Source of the DNA: DASQUK01 sp035641315
Lineage (GTDB): Bacteria > Actinomycetota > Acidimicrobiia > Acidimicrobiales > VFJN01
Direction: 5' to 3'
Assembly (NCBI GenBank): GCA_035641315.1
Contig: DASQUK010000111.1
Location: forward strand, 1-15,293
Length of the DNA stretch: 15,293 bases
Shown here piece by piece: positions 1-6,348 of this stretch; the stretch's first letter is position 1; the number at the start of each line of letters is the position of its first letter. The translations under genes and the position numbers were made by a program. The notes beneath the pieces are model-generated. The model had not been told where the DNA came from. It was given only the letters and a program-made list of their open reading frames with translations, and did no database searches.

Positions 1-1318
1 TGTCGCCCGCCTCGCGGCGGCGCCGCTGCTCGGCCCGCAGGTCGTCGTAGCCGGCCGCCGCCAGCACCCGTTCGAGCGCCGCCGGGTAGTCGCCGCAGTC
101 GTACGTCTCACCCGTCGGCGTGGTGTGCGGCTCGTCGAACCGTGGCAGAAGGTTGCGCCGGCGTACGTCGGCGGGGTCGAGCCCGACCTCGGCGGCGAAC
201 AGGTCGACCGCCCGCTCGACGGCGGCGGTGGCCTCGGGCCGGCCGGCGCCGCGGTACGCGGCCGTGGGCGGCGTGGTGGTGACAACCGCCCGGGCGTCGA
301 CCGCGACCACCGGGATGGCGTAGGTGCCAGCCGCCATCGACCGGGTCAGCATGGGCAGGTAGACACCCATGTTGGGGTAGGCGCCCGCGTCCTGCACGAT
401 CGAAAGCCGGTGGGCCTCGATCGTGCCGTCCTGCCGGCCGCCGATGGCCACGTCCTGCACCTGGGCCCTGCCCTGCACCATGGCTTGCAGGTTCTCGCTG
501 CGGGACTCGACCCAGCGGACCGGCCGGCCGCAGCGGCGCGCCAGCCACGGCAGCAGCAGGTCCTCGGGATGGGCGCCGATCTTGGCCCCGAACCCGCCGC
601 CCACGTCGGGCGCCACCACGACCACGTCGCCCGGATCGATGCCGTACACGCCGGCCAACGCGTCCCGCAGGCCGTGTGGGTTCTGCGTCGAGCACCACAC
701 GTGGAGCCGGCCGACGGCCCAAGCGACCGCCGCCGAGCGCACCTCCAGCGGGCACGCCGCCAGCCGCTGGTTGACGAGGCGCTGGCGGACCAGGACCTCG
801 CAGCCGTTCAGCGGACCGGGGCCGTCGCTGCCCGAACCGGGCGGGGTCCCGAACTCGCACACCACGTTCGTCCCCACTTCCGGGAACAGCGTGACCTCAC
901 CGGTCAACGCCGCCACCGGGTCGACGAGCGGCGCCAGCGGGTCGTAGTCGACGGCCACCGCCTCGGCCGCGTCCTCGCCCTGGTCGGGCCGCTCGGTGAG
1001 CACGACCGCCAGCGGCTCGCCCACGAACCGCACCCGGTCGACGGCCAGGTAGGTCCGGGTCATGGCGGAGTTGAACCATCCGGGGATCGGCGCCAGGTCC
1101 ACTTCGGCGCCGATCACCACGTCCACGACCCCGGGCAGCGCCCGGGCGGCGTCGACGTCGACCCCCACCAGCCGGGCGTGCGCCACGGTCGAGCGGACGT
1201 AGGTGGCGTGCAACGCGCCTTCCAGCCGGGGATCACGCACGTCGGCGCAGTACGTCCCACCCTCGGTCAGTAGGCGCGGGTCCTCGACCCGGAGCACCCG
1301 GCTGCCGAGGATGCTCAC
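1..1318 (-). CDS. Form-II CoxL-type molybdenum hydroxylase large subunit (partial, 5' part)
   Basis: This is the molybdopterin-binding large subunit of the xanthine dehydrogenase/aldehyde oxidase/CO dehydrogenase family; the frame runs off the left edge with 439 residues visible. It opens GSRVLRVEDPRLLTEGGTYCAD, a typical family N-terminus, followed by the a/b hammerhead-like segment (GVVDVVIGAEV, VRFVGEPLAVVLTE, about residues 55-105). Further on are STQNPH and the glycine-rich GGGFGAK (about 240). The active-site loop motif AYRGAGR is at about 354-360. Form I CO dehydrogenases have AYxCSFR at that loop, so this looks like form II, whose substrates are mostly unknown. The start is GTG at 1318, with GGGAG four bases upstream (GGGAGACAG-GTG), 34 bp after the secG stop. 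The medium (FAD) and small (2Fe-2S) subunits are not visible and may lie beyond the left edge. Family assignment is secure; the substrate is not. Confidence 0.92.
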   Translation of the reverse strand, partial: MSILGSRVLRVEDPRLLTEGGTYCADVRDPRLEGALHATYVRSTVAHARLVGVDVDAARALPGVVDVVIGAEVDLAPIPGWFNSAMTRTYLAVDRVRFVGEPLAVVLTERPDQGEDAAEAVAVDYDPLAPLVDPVAALTGEVTLFPEVGTNVVCEFGTPPGSGSDGPGPLNGCEVLVRQRLVNQRLAACPLEVRSAAVAWAVGRLHVWCSTQNPHGLRDALAGVYGIDPGDVVVVAPDVGGGFGAKIGAHPEDLLLPWLARRCGRPVRWVESRSENLQAMVQGRAQVQDVAIGGRQDGTIEAHRLSIVQDAGAYPNMGVYLPMLTRSMAAGTYAIPVVAVDARAVVTTTPPTAAYRGAGRPEATAAVERAVDLFAAEVGLDPADVRRRNLLPRFDEPHTTPTGETYDCGDYPAALERVLAAAGYDDLRAEQRRRREAGD

Positions 1319-1352
1319 CTGTCTCCCGCCCCCCTTGTCCCCCGGGCGCCGG

Positions 1353-1583
1353 TCAGCCGCGCATCAGGGACAGCGCCAGCACCGTGAAGGCCCACAGCAG
1401 CGCCACGACCACCGTGAGTCGGTCGAGGTTGCGCTCCATCACCGTCGAACCCATGGCGCTGGAGCCCATGCCGCCGCCGAACATGTCGGACAGGCCGCCG
1501 CCCTTCCCGCTGTGCAGCAGCACCAGGACGATCATCACCGCCGAGGCGAGGATGTTGAGGGCGGCGGTGACGGCAGTGATCAC
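1353..1583 (-). CDS. secG: Preprotein translocase subunit SecG
   Basis: A 76-residue protein with the classical SecG layout: a first membrane helix (about 3-23, ILASAVMIVLVLLHSGKGGG), a glycine/methionine-rich cytoplasmic loop (LSDMFGGGMGSSAMG) and a second helix (about 56-74). SecG joins SecY and SecE in the plasma membrane channel and helps SecA-driven export. Length and the HSGKGGGLSDMFGG motif match the family. The start is GTG at 1583, preceded by AGGAGA eight bases upstream. It lies on the same strand as the importer genes, 151 bp after oppF1 and 34 bp before the molybdenum hydroxylase, which is not a functionally obvious neighbourhood. It may be transcribed from its own promoter in the 1584-1734 gap, but I see no clear -35/-10 pair. 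Confidence 0.9.
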   Translation of the reverse strand: MITAVTAALNILASAVMIVLVLLHSGKGGGLSDMFGGGMGSSAMGSTVMERNLDRLTVVVALLWAFTVLALSLMRG

Positions 1584-1660
1584 GGCTGTGGTCTCCTGGG
1601 TTGCGAACCGACCGCTCAGGCTAGAGGGCCGGCGGCCTCACGAACACATCTCCCGCTCTT

Positions 1661-1673
1661 GGCGCTTCGCGCC
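1661..1673. repeat. Small perfect hairpin with TTC/GAA triloop after oppF1
   Basis: GGCGC-TTC-GCGCC is a perfect 5-bp stem with a 3-base loop in the gap between the oppF1 stop and secG. On the minus strand it reads with a GAA loop and contains the heptamer GCGAAGC, a sequence known to form an exceptionally stable DNA mini-hairpin. The same heptamer occurs at 4130-4136 and 11592-11598 in other gaps. No T-run follows, so it is not a standard Rho-independent terminator. Confidence 0.5.
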
Positions 1674-1734
1674 GTGCCGCTCGGGCTTCGACGCGTGCTT
1701 GCCCGCCCCACGGCCGCTCGGGCCGGGGCCTCGC

Positions 1735-2841
1735 CTACGCTCCGCCTCTGAGTTGGCGGATGCGGCGCTCGGGGTCCAGGTCCTGGTGGTCGCCGGTGCG
1801 GAGGTGGCAGGAGGCCAGGTGGCCGGGGTCGTCGCCGCCGGAGCGCAGCGTGGGGACCTCGACCTCGCACACGCCGGTGGCGGCGATCGGGCAGCGGGGA
1901 TGGAAGGGGCAGCCCGAGGGCGGGTTGACCGGGCTCGGCAGCTCGCCCTTCAGCGCCACCCGCGTCCGCTCGCGCTCGGGATCGGCCACCGGGATGGCCG
2001 TCAGCAGCGCCTCGGTGTAGGGGTGCTCTGGGTTGCCGAAGACCCGCTCCCGGGACCCGATCTCGGCGATCCGGCCGAGGTACATCACCGCTACCCGGTC
2101 GCACAGGTGCTCGACCACGGCCAGGTCGTGGGCCACGAACAGCAGCGTGAAGTCGAGGCGGGCCTGCAGGTCACGCAGCAGGTTGAGGATCTGCGACTGG
2201 ATTGACACGTCGAGCGCCGACACAGGCTCGTCGGCCACCAGGAACCGCGGCTCGACCGCCAACGCGCGGGCGATGCCCACCCGCTGACGTTGGCCACCGG
2301 AGAACTGATGGGGGTAGCGGCGGGCGTGATAGGGCTCGAGGCCGACCAGGTCGAGGACCTCCTGCACGCGCTCTCGCCGCCGGGACGCCGGGATGCCGTG
2401 AGCCCGCAGCCCCTCGGCGATGGAGTCACCGACCGTGGCCCGCGGGTCGAGCGACGAGAACGGGTCCTGGAAGACGATCTGCATCTGGCGCCGCAGCGCC
2501 CGCGCTTGGCGCCCGCCGGCCCCGAGCACGTCCACGCCCTCGAACGTCACGCTGCCGGCGTCGGCCGGCAGCAACCCGAGCAGCACCCGCCCCAGGGTGG
2601 ACTTGCCGCAGCCCGACTCCCCCACCAGGCCGAGCACCTCGCCGGGATAGATGTCGAGGTCGACACCGTCCACGGCTCGGACCTCGCCGACCGACCGCCC
2701 AAACACCCCGCCCTGGATGGGGAAGGTCTTGACCACGCCCCGTGCGGAGATCAGCGGTTCCGTCTCCGTCAACGTCCTTGAAGATCTTTCGGGCCCATGG
2801 CCCGAAAGATCTTCGAAGAGCGGTTCGGCGGGCTCGCTCAC
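1735..2841 (-). CDS. Opp/Dpp-type ABC transporter ATPase F, system 1
   Basis: The second ATPase of importer 1, 368 residues from the GTG at 2841. Visible in order are Walker A GESGCGKST (about 74-82), Q-loop VFQDP, signature FSGGQRQR, Walker B FLVADEP, H-loop VAHD, and the C-terminal oligopeptide/dipeptide (oligo_HPY) region HPYTEALL...GCPFHPRCP with conserved cysteines. It powers uptake at the cytoplasmic face of OppB1/OppC1 as a partner of OppD1. The GTG overlaps the oppD1 stop by 4 nt (GTGA), implying translational coupling. It begins VSEP, like the MSEL of OppD1. The family N-terminus (TEPLISARGVVKTFP) starts only near residue 27. TTG at 2772 (residue 24), with AAGG close upstream, is therefore an alternative start giving 345 residues. 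A 16-bp palindrome lies between the two candidates. Confidence 0.93.
   Translation of the reverse strand: MSEPAEPLFEDLSGHGPERSSRTLTETEPLISARGVVKTFPIQGGVFGRSVGEVRAVDGVDLDIYPGEVLGLVGESGCGKSTLGRVLLGLLPADAGSVTFEGVDVLGAGGRQARALRRQMQIVFQDPFSSLDPRATVGDSIAEGLRAHGIPASRRRERVQEVLDLVGLEPYHARRYPHQFSGGQRQRVGIARALAVEPRFLVADEPVSALDVSIQSQILNLLRDLQARLDFTLLFVAHDLAVVEHLCDRVAVMYLGRIAEIGSRERVFGNPEHPYTEALLTAIPVADPERERTRVALKGELPSPVNPPSGCPFHPRCPIAATGVCEVEVPTLRSGGDDPGHLASCHLRTGDHQDLDPERRIRQLRGGA
2780..2814. repeat. 16-bp perfect palindrome with 3-nt loop at the oppD1/oppF1 junction
   Basis: The left arm GAAGATCTTTCGGGCC (2780-2795) and the right arm GGCCCGAAAGATCTTC (2799-2814) are exact reverse complements around CAT. 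If oppF1 starts at GTG 2841, the palindrome encodes residues 10-21 (EDLSGHGPERSS), ahead of the conserved domain. If it starts at TTG 2772, the palindrome lies wholly between the two ATPase genes. No T-run follows on either strand, so it is not an ordinary terminator. It could tune oppF1 expression, protect the mRNA 3' end of oppD1, or be an inserted palindromic repeat. Confidence 0.85.
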
Positions 2842-3872
2842 CGGCGCCCGGTCCCGGCCTCGACCGCCACGGCCGTCTCGGATGGCTCCTCCACCGCGTC
2901 GCTGTGCAGGTAGCAGCGCACCCGGTGGCCCGGCTCGACCTCCACCAGGGCCGGCAGGGCCTCGGTGCACTGGGTCAGCCCGTGCTCCTCGCGGGGCCGG
3001 CAGCGGGGTGCGAACCGGCACCCCACCGGCAAGTCGACCAGGTTGGGGACCCGGCCGGGGATGACGTCGAGCCGGTGCCGGCGCTGGCCGATGACCGGCA
3101 CCGATCCGATGAGGCCCTGCGTGTAGGGATGCTTCGGGTCGCGGAAGAGGGTGCCGGTGTCGGCCTCCTCCACGATCTGCCCCGCGTACATCACCGCCAC
3201 CCGGTCACACAGCTCGGCCACGATGCCGAGGTCGTGGGTGATGAGCACGACCGCCATGCCCATGTCGGCCTGCAGGTCCCGGATAAGGTCCAGGATCTGG
3301 GCCTGGATGGTGACGTCCAGCGCCGTCGTGGGCTCGTCCGCGATGAGCAGGTCGGGGCCGGCCGCCAGCGCCATGGCGATCATCACCCGCTGGGCCTGTC
3401 CGCCCGAGATCTGGTGCGGGTACGCCCGCGAGCGCTGCTTGGCGTCCGGGATGCCGACCGTGGCCAGCATCGCCTCGGCCCGCTCCCAGCCAACCGAGCG
3501 CTTCATCCGCTCGTGGGCCTCGTAGACCTCGGCGATCTGGAAGCCGACCCGGTACGACGGGTTCAGCGACGAGACCGGCTGCTGGAAGATCATGCCGATG
3601 CGGCTGCCTCGAAGCGCCCGCATCTGCTCGTTGGTCGCCGCCCGCAGGTCCTGGCCGTCGAAGCGGACGGACCCGTCGACGATCCGCCCGGGCTGGTCGA
3701 TCAGCCGCAGCACCGAGAGCGCGGTCACGCTCTTGCCCGAGCCCGACTCGCCCACCAGTCCAACGATCTCGCCCCGGTTGACGGTCAGGTCCACGCCGTC
3801 GACGGCCTTGACCACCCCGTCGGACGTGAGGAACCAGGTCCGCAGCCCCCCGATCCGAAGGAGCTCGCTCAT
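2838..3872 (-). CDS. Opp/Dpp-type ABC transporter ATPase D, system 1
   Basis: The first ATPase of importer 1, 344 residues. Motifs in order are Walker A GESGSGKSV (41-49), Q-loop IFQQP, signature ISGGQAQR, Walker B LLIADEP, the D-loop ALDVTIQ, H-loop ITHD, and the C-terminal oligo_HPY region (HPYTQGL; cysteines in GCRFAPRCRP, LTQC, RCYL). In this family the C-terminal cysteines can hold an iron-sulfur cluster; whether they do here is unknown. The ATG at 3872 has GAGG seven bases upstream and gives the family N-terminus MSELLRIGGLRTWF. It follows oppC1 after a gap that is itself an open frame ending in a 4-nt overlap with this ATG. Its own stop overlaps the oppF1 GTG. Confidence 0.95.
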   Translation of the reverse strand: MSELLRIGGLRTWFLTSDGVVKAVDGVDLTVNRGEIVGLVGESGSGKSVTALSVLRLIDQPGRIVDGSVRFDGQDLRAATNEQMRALRGSRIGMIFQQPVSSLNPSYRVGFQIAEVYEAHERMKRSVGWERAEAMLATVGIPDAKQRSRAYPHQISGGQAQRVMIAMALAAGPDLLIADEPTTALDVTIQAQILDLIRDLQADMGMAVVLITHDLGIVAELCDRVAVMYAGQIVEEADTGTLFRDPKHPYTQGLIGSVPVIGQRRHRLDVIPGRVPNLVDLPVGCRFAPRCRPREEHGLTQCTEALPALVEVEPGHRVRCYLHSDAVEEPSETAVAVEAGTGRR

Positions 3873-4207
3873 GGATGAACCTCGACTCGGCCGAAGGCCG
3901 AGGCCATTGACCGTCTCCGGCGGAGGACGGGTAGCGAGCGGGTGGCGCCGAGGATGCAGGGCCGCTGGAGGCGCCTAGCAGGCGGCGACGGCGCCAGGGC
4001 CCGAGCGGCCCGGCGGCGTAGCCGCCGAGAGCGGGAAGTACAGCGTCGGAGCCCCCGCACCGGAGGCGACAGGACCACGCGAGCGAGCACGAAGTGCGAG
4101 CGAGCCAGAGACACAGTGCGGTAACCGCCGCGAAGCGGCGATCGCTCTGAGGCGGGCCGCAGGCACGCCGAGGAGCGGAGGGGAGCGGGCGGGCGAAGCC
4201 GGCTCAC
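3869..4207 (-). CDS. Possible spacer ORF (112 codons) coupling oppC1 to oppD1
   Basis: An open frame fills the whole oppC1-oppD1 gap. Its GTG (4207-4205) overlaps the oppC1 TGA as GTGA, and its TGA (3871-3869) overlaps the oppD1 ATG as ATGA. The predicted product is arginine/serine-rich and low in complexity (for example SRSRRLRRRAARALAPSPP) and resembles no family I know, so a folded protein is doubtful. The arrangement would let ribosomes leaving oppC1 pass through the hairpin-rich gap to oppD1. Two shorter gaps in system 2 show the same layout. It could also be a chance open frame in GC-rich DNA, although the double overlap makes that less likely. Treat it as a coupling device or hypothetical gene, not an established one. 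Confidence 0.35.
   Translation of the reverse strand: MSRLRPPAPLRSSACLRPASERSPLRGGYRTVSLARSHFVLARVVLSPPVRGLRRCTSRSRRLRRRAARALAPSPPARRLQRPCILGATRSLPVLRRRRSMASAFGRVEVHP
3886..4200. repeat. Hairpin-rich gap with repeated GAA triloops (oppC1/oppD1)
   Basis: This stretch without a recognisable gene is full of small palindromes. CTCGGCC-GAA-GGCCGAG is at 3886-3902, GGGCC-N5-GGCCC at 3997-4011, CGGCGGC-GTA-GCCGCCG at 4011-4027, GCAC-GAA-GTGC at 4087-4097, CGCCGC-GAA-GCGGCG at 4126-4140 and GGC-GAA-GCC at 4192-4200. An imperfect hairpin is at 3911-3930. The direct repeat GCGAGCGAGC occurs at 4079-4088 and 4096-4105, flanking the 4087-4097 hairpin. Four of the hairpins share a GAA loop. They could modulate the mRNA level of the ATPase genes relative to the permeases, or be remnants of a palindromic repeat family. 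No promoter is obvious here. Confidence 0.65.
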
Positions 4208-5220
4208 TTGTTGAGCCTCGGGTCGAGGGCGTCGCGCAGGCCGTCGCCGATGAGGTTGAAGGCCAGGACGTTCAGCATGATCATCAGCCCGGGATAGAAC
4301 ACCAGGTGGGGTGACGTGAACAGCTGGTTGCGCTCGAGCGCCAGCATGCGGCCCCATTCGGCCCGGTCGGGATCCCCGGTGAGGCCGACGAACGACAGCG
4401 CCGCCAGCTCCAGCACGACGGTGGCGATCCCCAGGGTGGCCTGCACGACCAGCGGGGTGAGCGAGTTGGGCAGGACCCGGTGGGACAAGATGCGGGCGTT
4501 GGACACGCCCAGCGCCCGGTCGGCGGCCACGAAGTCCTGCTCCCGCACCGACAGCGTGCGGGAGCGGGTCACCCGGGCGTACACGGGGATCGTCACCAAC
4601 GAGACGGCCAGCACGCCGTTGAACAGGCCGGGGCCCAGCGCGGTCACGACGGCAATGGCCAGCAACAGGGCGGGGAAGGCAAGCATCACGTCCATCACGC
4701 GCATCAGCCCGTTGTCCACGCGGCCCCCCATGAACCCCGAGATCAGGCCGATGAAGGCGCCGATCAGCACCGCGAACGACACGGCCCCCACGCCGGCCAA
4801 CAACGACACCCGAGCGCCGAAGAGGACGCGGCTGAACTCGTCGCGCCCGTTGCCGTCGAGGCCCATCAGGTGCTGCGGTTGGTCCGACGGGCAGGAGAAG
4901 CCGTTGGACTCCAGGAAGCTCTCGACGGTGCTGAGCACCGGCACGTCGGGGATCCAGTTGACGCTCAGGTGGATGCAGGGCTCGGTCCGGGGACGCAGGC
5001 CCTCGCTGGAGATCAGCACCTCGCGCTCGCCGTAGGGGGCCAGCAGGGGGGCGAAGACGGCTATGAACAGCAGCAGCCCGAGGATGGCGGCACCGATGAC
5101 GGCCGAACGCTTGCGGAAGGTCTGGCGGAAGGCGTCGCGCCACAGCCCGCGCTCGCGGCGCAACCCGGGCGGCGCCTCTGCGGCCTGCTCCTCGGCGAGG
5201 GGGATCTCCTCGATCGCCAT
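4204..5220 (-). CDS. Opp/Dpp-type ABC transporter permease C, system 1
   Basis: An inner-membrane permease, 338 residues. After a cytoplasmic N-terminal tail, the first membrane helix is about 39-60 and is followed by LLAPYG, typical of OppC/DppC. An unusually long extracytoplasmic loop (about 64-122) carries Cys82 and Cys110. It leads to HLMGLDGNGRDEFSRVLFGARVSL, the family signature before the core helices. The EAA loop that contacts the ATPases is about 230-252 (VAADRALGVSNARILSHRVLPN), and the protein ends in GDGLRDALDPRL as OppC proteins do. The ATG at 5220 is 2 nt after the oppB1 stop, so the two permeases are probably co-translated. Its stop overlaps the GTG of the spacer frame leading to oppD1. 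Confidence 0.94.
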   Translation of the reverse strand: MAIEEIPLAEEQAAEAPPGLRRERGLWRDAFRQTFRKRSAVIGAAILGLLLFIAVFAPLLAPYGEREVLISSEGLRPRTEPCIHLSVNWIPDVPVLSTVESFLESNGFSCPSDQPQHLMGLDGNGRDEFSRVLFGARVSLLAGVGAVSFAVLIGAFIGLISGFMGGRVDNGLMRVMDVMLAFPALLLAIAVVTALGPGLFNGVLAVSLVTIPVYARVTRSRTLSVREQDFVAADRALGVSNARILSHRVLPNSLTPLVVQATLGIATVVLELAALSFVGLTGDPDRAEWGRMLALERNQLFTSPHLVFYPGLMIMLNVLAFNLIGDGLRDALDPRLNK

Positions 5221-5222
5221 GG

Positions 5223-6284
5223 CTACGACACCCGCACCTTCGGGTCGAGGAAGGTGTAGATGATGTCGGTGATCAGGTTGATCAGCACGAAGCCGACCGC
5301 CACGACCAACGTGAACCCCTGCACCACGAAGTAGTCGCGCCCCGAGATGGCGTCGAACAACGTCTTGCCCACGCCGGTGAGGTTGAAGATCGACTCGGTG
5401 AGGATGGCCCCGCCGATCAGCGTGCCCAGCGACAGCCCGATGACCGTCACCACCGGGAGCAGCGAGTTCCGCAGCGCGTGGCGGGCCACCACGACCCGTT
5501 CGCGCAGGCCCTTGGCCCGGGCCGTACGCACGTAGTCGAGGCCCAGCACGTCGAGCAGGCTCGATCGGGTCATCCGGGTGATGACCGCCATGGGGATGGT
5601 GGCGAGGGCCACGGCGGGCAGGATCAGGTGCTGCAGGGCGTCGACGAAGATGTCCCAGCGCCAGATGAGGACGGCGTTGAGCAGGTCGAAGTTGGCCACG
5701 AACTCGAAGAACGAGTTCTGGCCGATGCCCCACGCCTCGTAGAACGGCTCGGGGATCGTCCCGGCGGTGAGCTGACCCGAAGCCGGCAGGGCCAGCGGGG
5801 TCTCGTCGAGCTGCAGGGCGAACACGTACTGCAGGATCAGCCCCAGAACGAACACCGGGATGGACACGCCCAGGTTGGCGCCGACGATGGTGGTCACGTC
5901 GGTCTTGCTGTTCTGGCGCGACCCCGCCAGGACGCCCAGCGGCACGCCCACCACCACGGCGATGAGCAGCGCCGCCGCCGACAGCTGGATAGTCACCGGC
6001 AGGCGGTCGACGAGCAGCTGGGAGACCGACTGCCGTTCCTGGACCGAGTCGCCCAGGTCGCCCCTGGCGACGTCGCCCACGTAGTCGCCGAACTGGCTGA
6101 CGATCGGCTTGTCGAGGCCGTGGCGCTGGTTGAAGTCGGCGCAGGCCTCGGGCGTGGCGCGCTCCTGCAGGGCTGCCTGACACGGGTCACCGGGGATGAT
6201 CCGGGCGATCACGAACGTGACCAGCAGGATCCCGAATAGGACCGGGATCGAGCTGACGAGCCGTCGAGCGATGAAGCGCAACAT
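5223..6284 (-). CDS. Opp/Dpp-type ABC transporter permease B, system 1
   Basis: The partner permease of OppC1, 353 residues. It starts MLRFIARRLVSSIPVLFGIL with the first helix, followed by the OppB motif IPGDP. The early periplasmic loop holds Cys35 and Cys48, and a second long loop (about 158-210, ending in LIWRWDIFVDALQH) is larger than in the system 2 paralog. The EAA loop is about 250-272 (YVRTARAKGLRERVVVARHA), and the C-terminus FLDPKVRVS matches the family. No good Shine-Dalgarno precedes the ATG at 6284. Instead an 11-bp stem-loop ends 12 nt upstream, so initiation may depend on mRNA structure or leaderless-like entry. It follows the binding-protein gene after 64 bp. Confidence 0.94.
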   Translation of the reverse strand: MLRFIARRLVSSIPVLFGILLVTFVIARIIPGDPCQAALQERATPEACADFNQRHGLDKPIVSQFGDYVGDVARGDLGDSVQERQSVSQLLVDRLPVTIQLSAAALLIAVVVGVPLGVLAGSRQNSKTDVTTIVGANLGVSIPVFVLGLILQYVFALQLDETPLALPASGQLTAGTIPEPFYEAWGIGQNSFFEFVANFDLLNAVLIWRWDIFVDALQHLILPAVALATIPMAVITRMTRSSLLDVLGLDYVRTARAKGLRERVVVARHALRNSLLPVVTVIGLSLGTLIGGAILTESIFNLTGVGKTLFDAISGRDYFVVQGFTLVVAVGFVLINLITDIIYTFLDPKVRVS

Positions 6285-6296
6285 GGATGGGATGGG

Positions 6297-6326
6297 GCGG
6301 GGGCCGGCGTTGCCACCGGCCCCCGC
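6297..6326. promoter_or_regulatory. 11-bp stem-loop between binding protein 1 and oppB1
   Basis: The perfect arms GCGGGGGCCGG (6297-6307) and CCGGCCCCCGC (6316-6326) enclose an 8-base loop. It sits between the binding-protein stop and the oppB1 start. No T-run follows on the minus strand, so partial attenuation or mRNA 3'-end protection is likelier than full termination. In binding-protein-dependent operons such hairpins commonly leave the binding protein more abundant than the permeases. System 2 has an equivalent hairpin at the same junction. Confidence 0.75.
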
Positions 6327-6348
6327 ATGTCACCGTTGGTCTGGCCTC

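Noticed and set aside
2780..2814. Reading the long hairpins (2780-2814, 6297-6326, 12638-12671) as Rho-independent terminators
   Set aside because: None is followed by a T-run on the minus strand, and all lie inside operons where downstream genes need to be transcribed.
2842..3021. Longer start for oppF1 (to 3021)
   Set aside because: It would overlap 184 nt of oppD1 and add proline/arginine-rich sequence with no family similarity. GTG at 2841 or TTG at 2772 is more sensible.
3869..4207. A tRNA, small RNA gene or CRISPR array in the oppC1/oppD1 gap
   Set aside because: The hairpins are short and do not form a cloverleaf. There is no regular repeat-spacer pattern and no promoter or terminator of an RNA gene.
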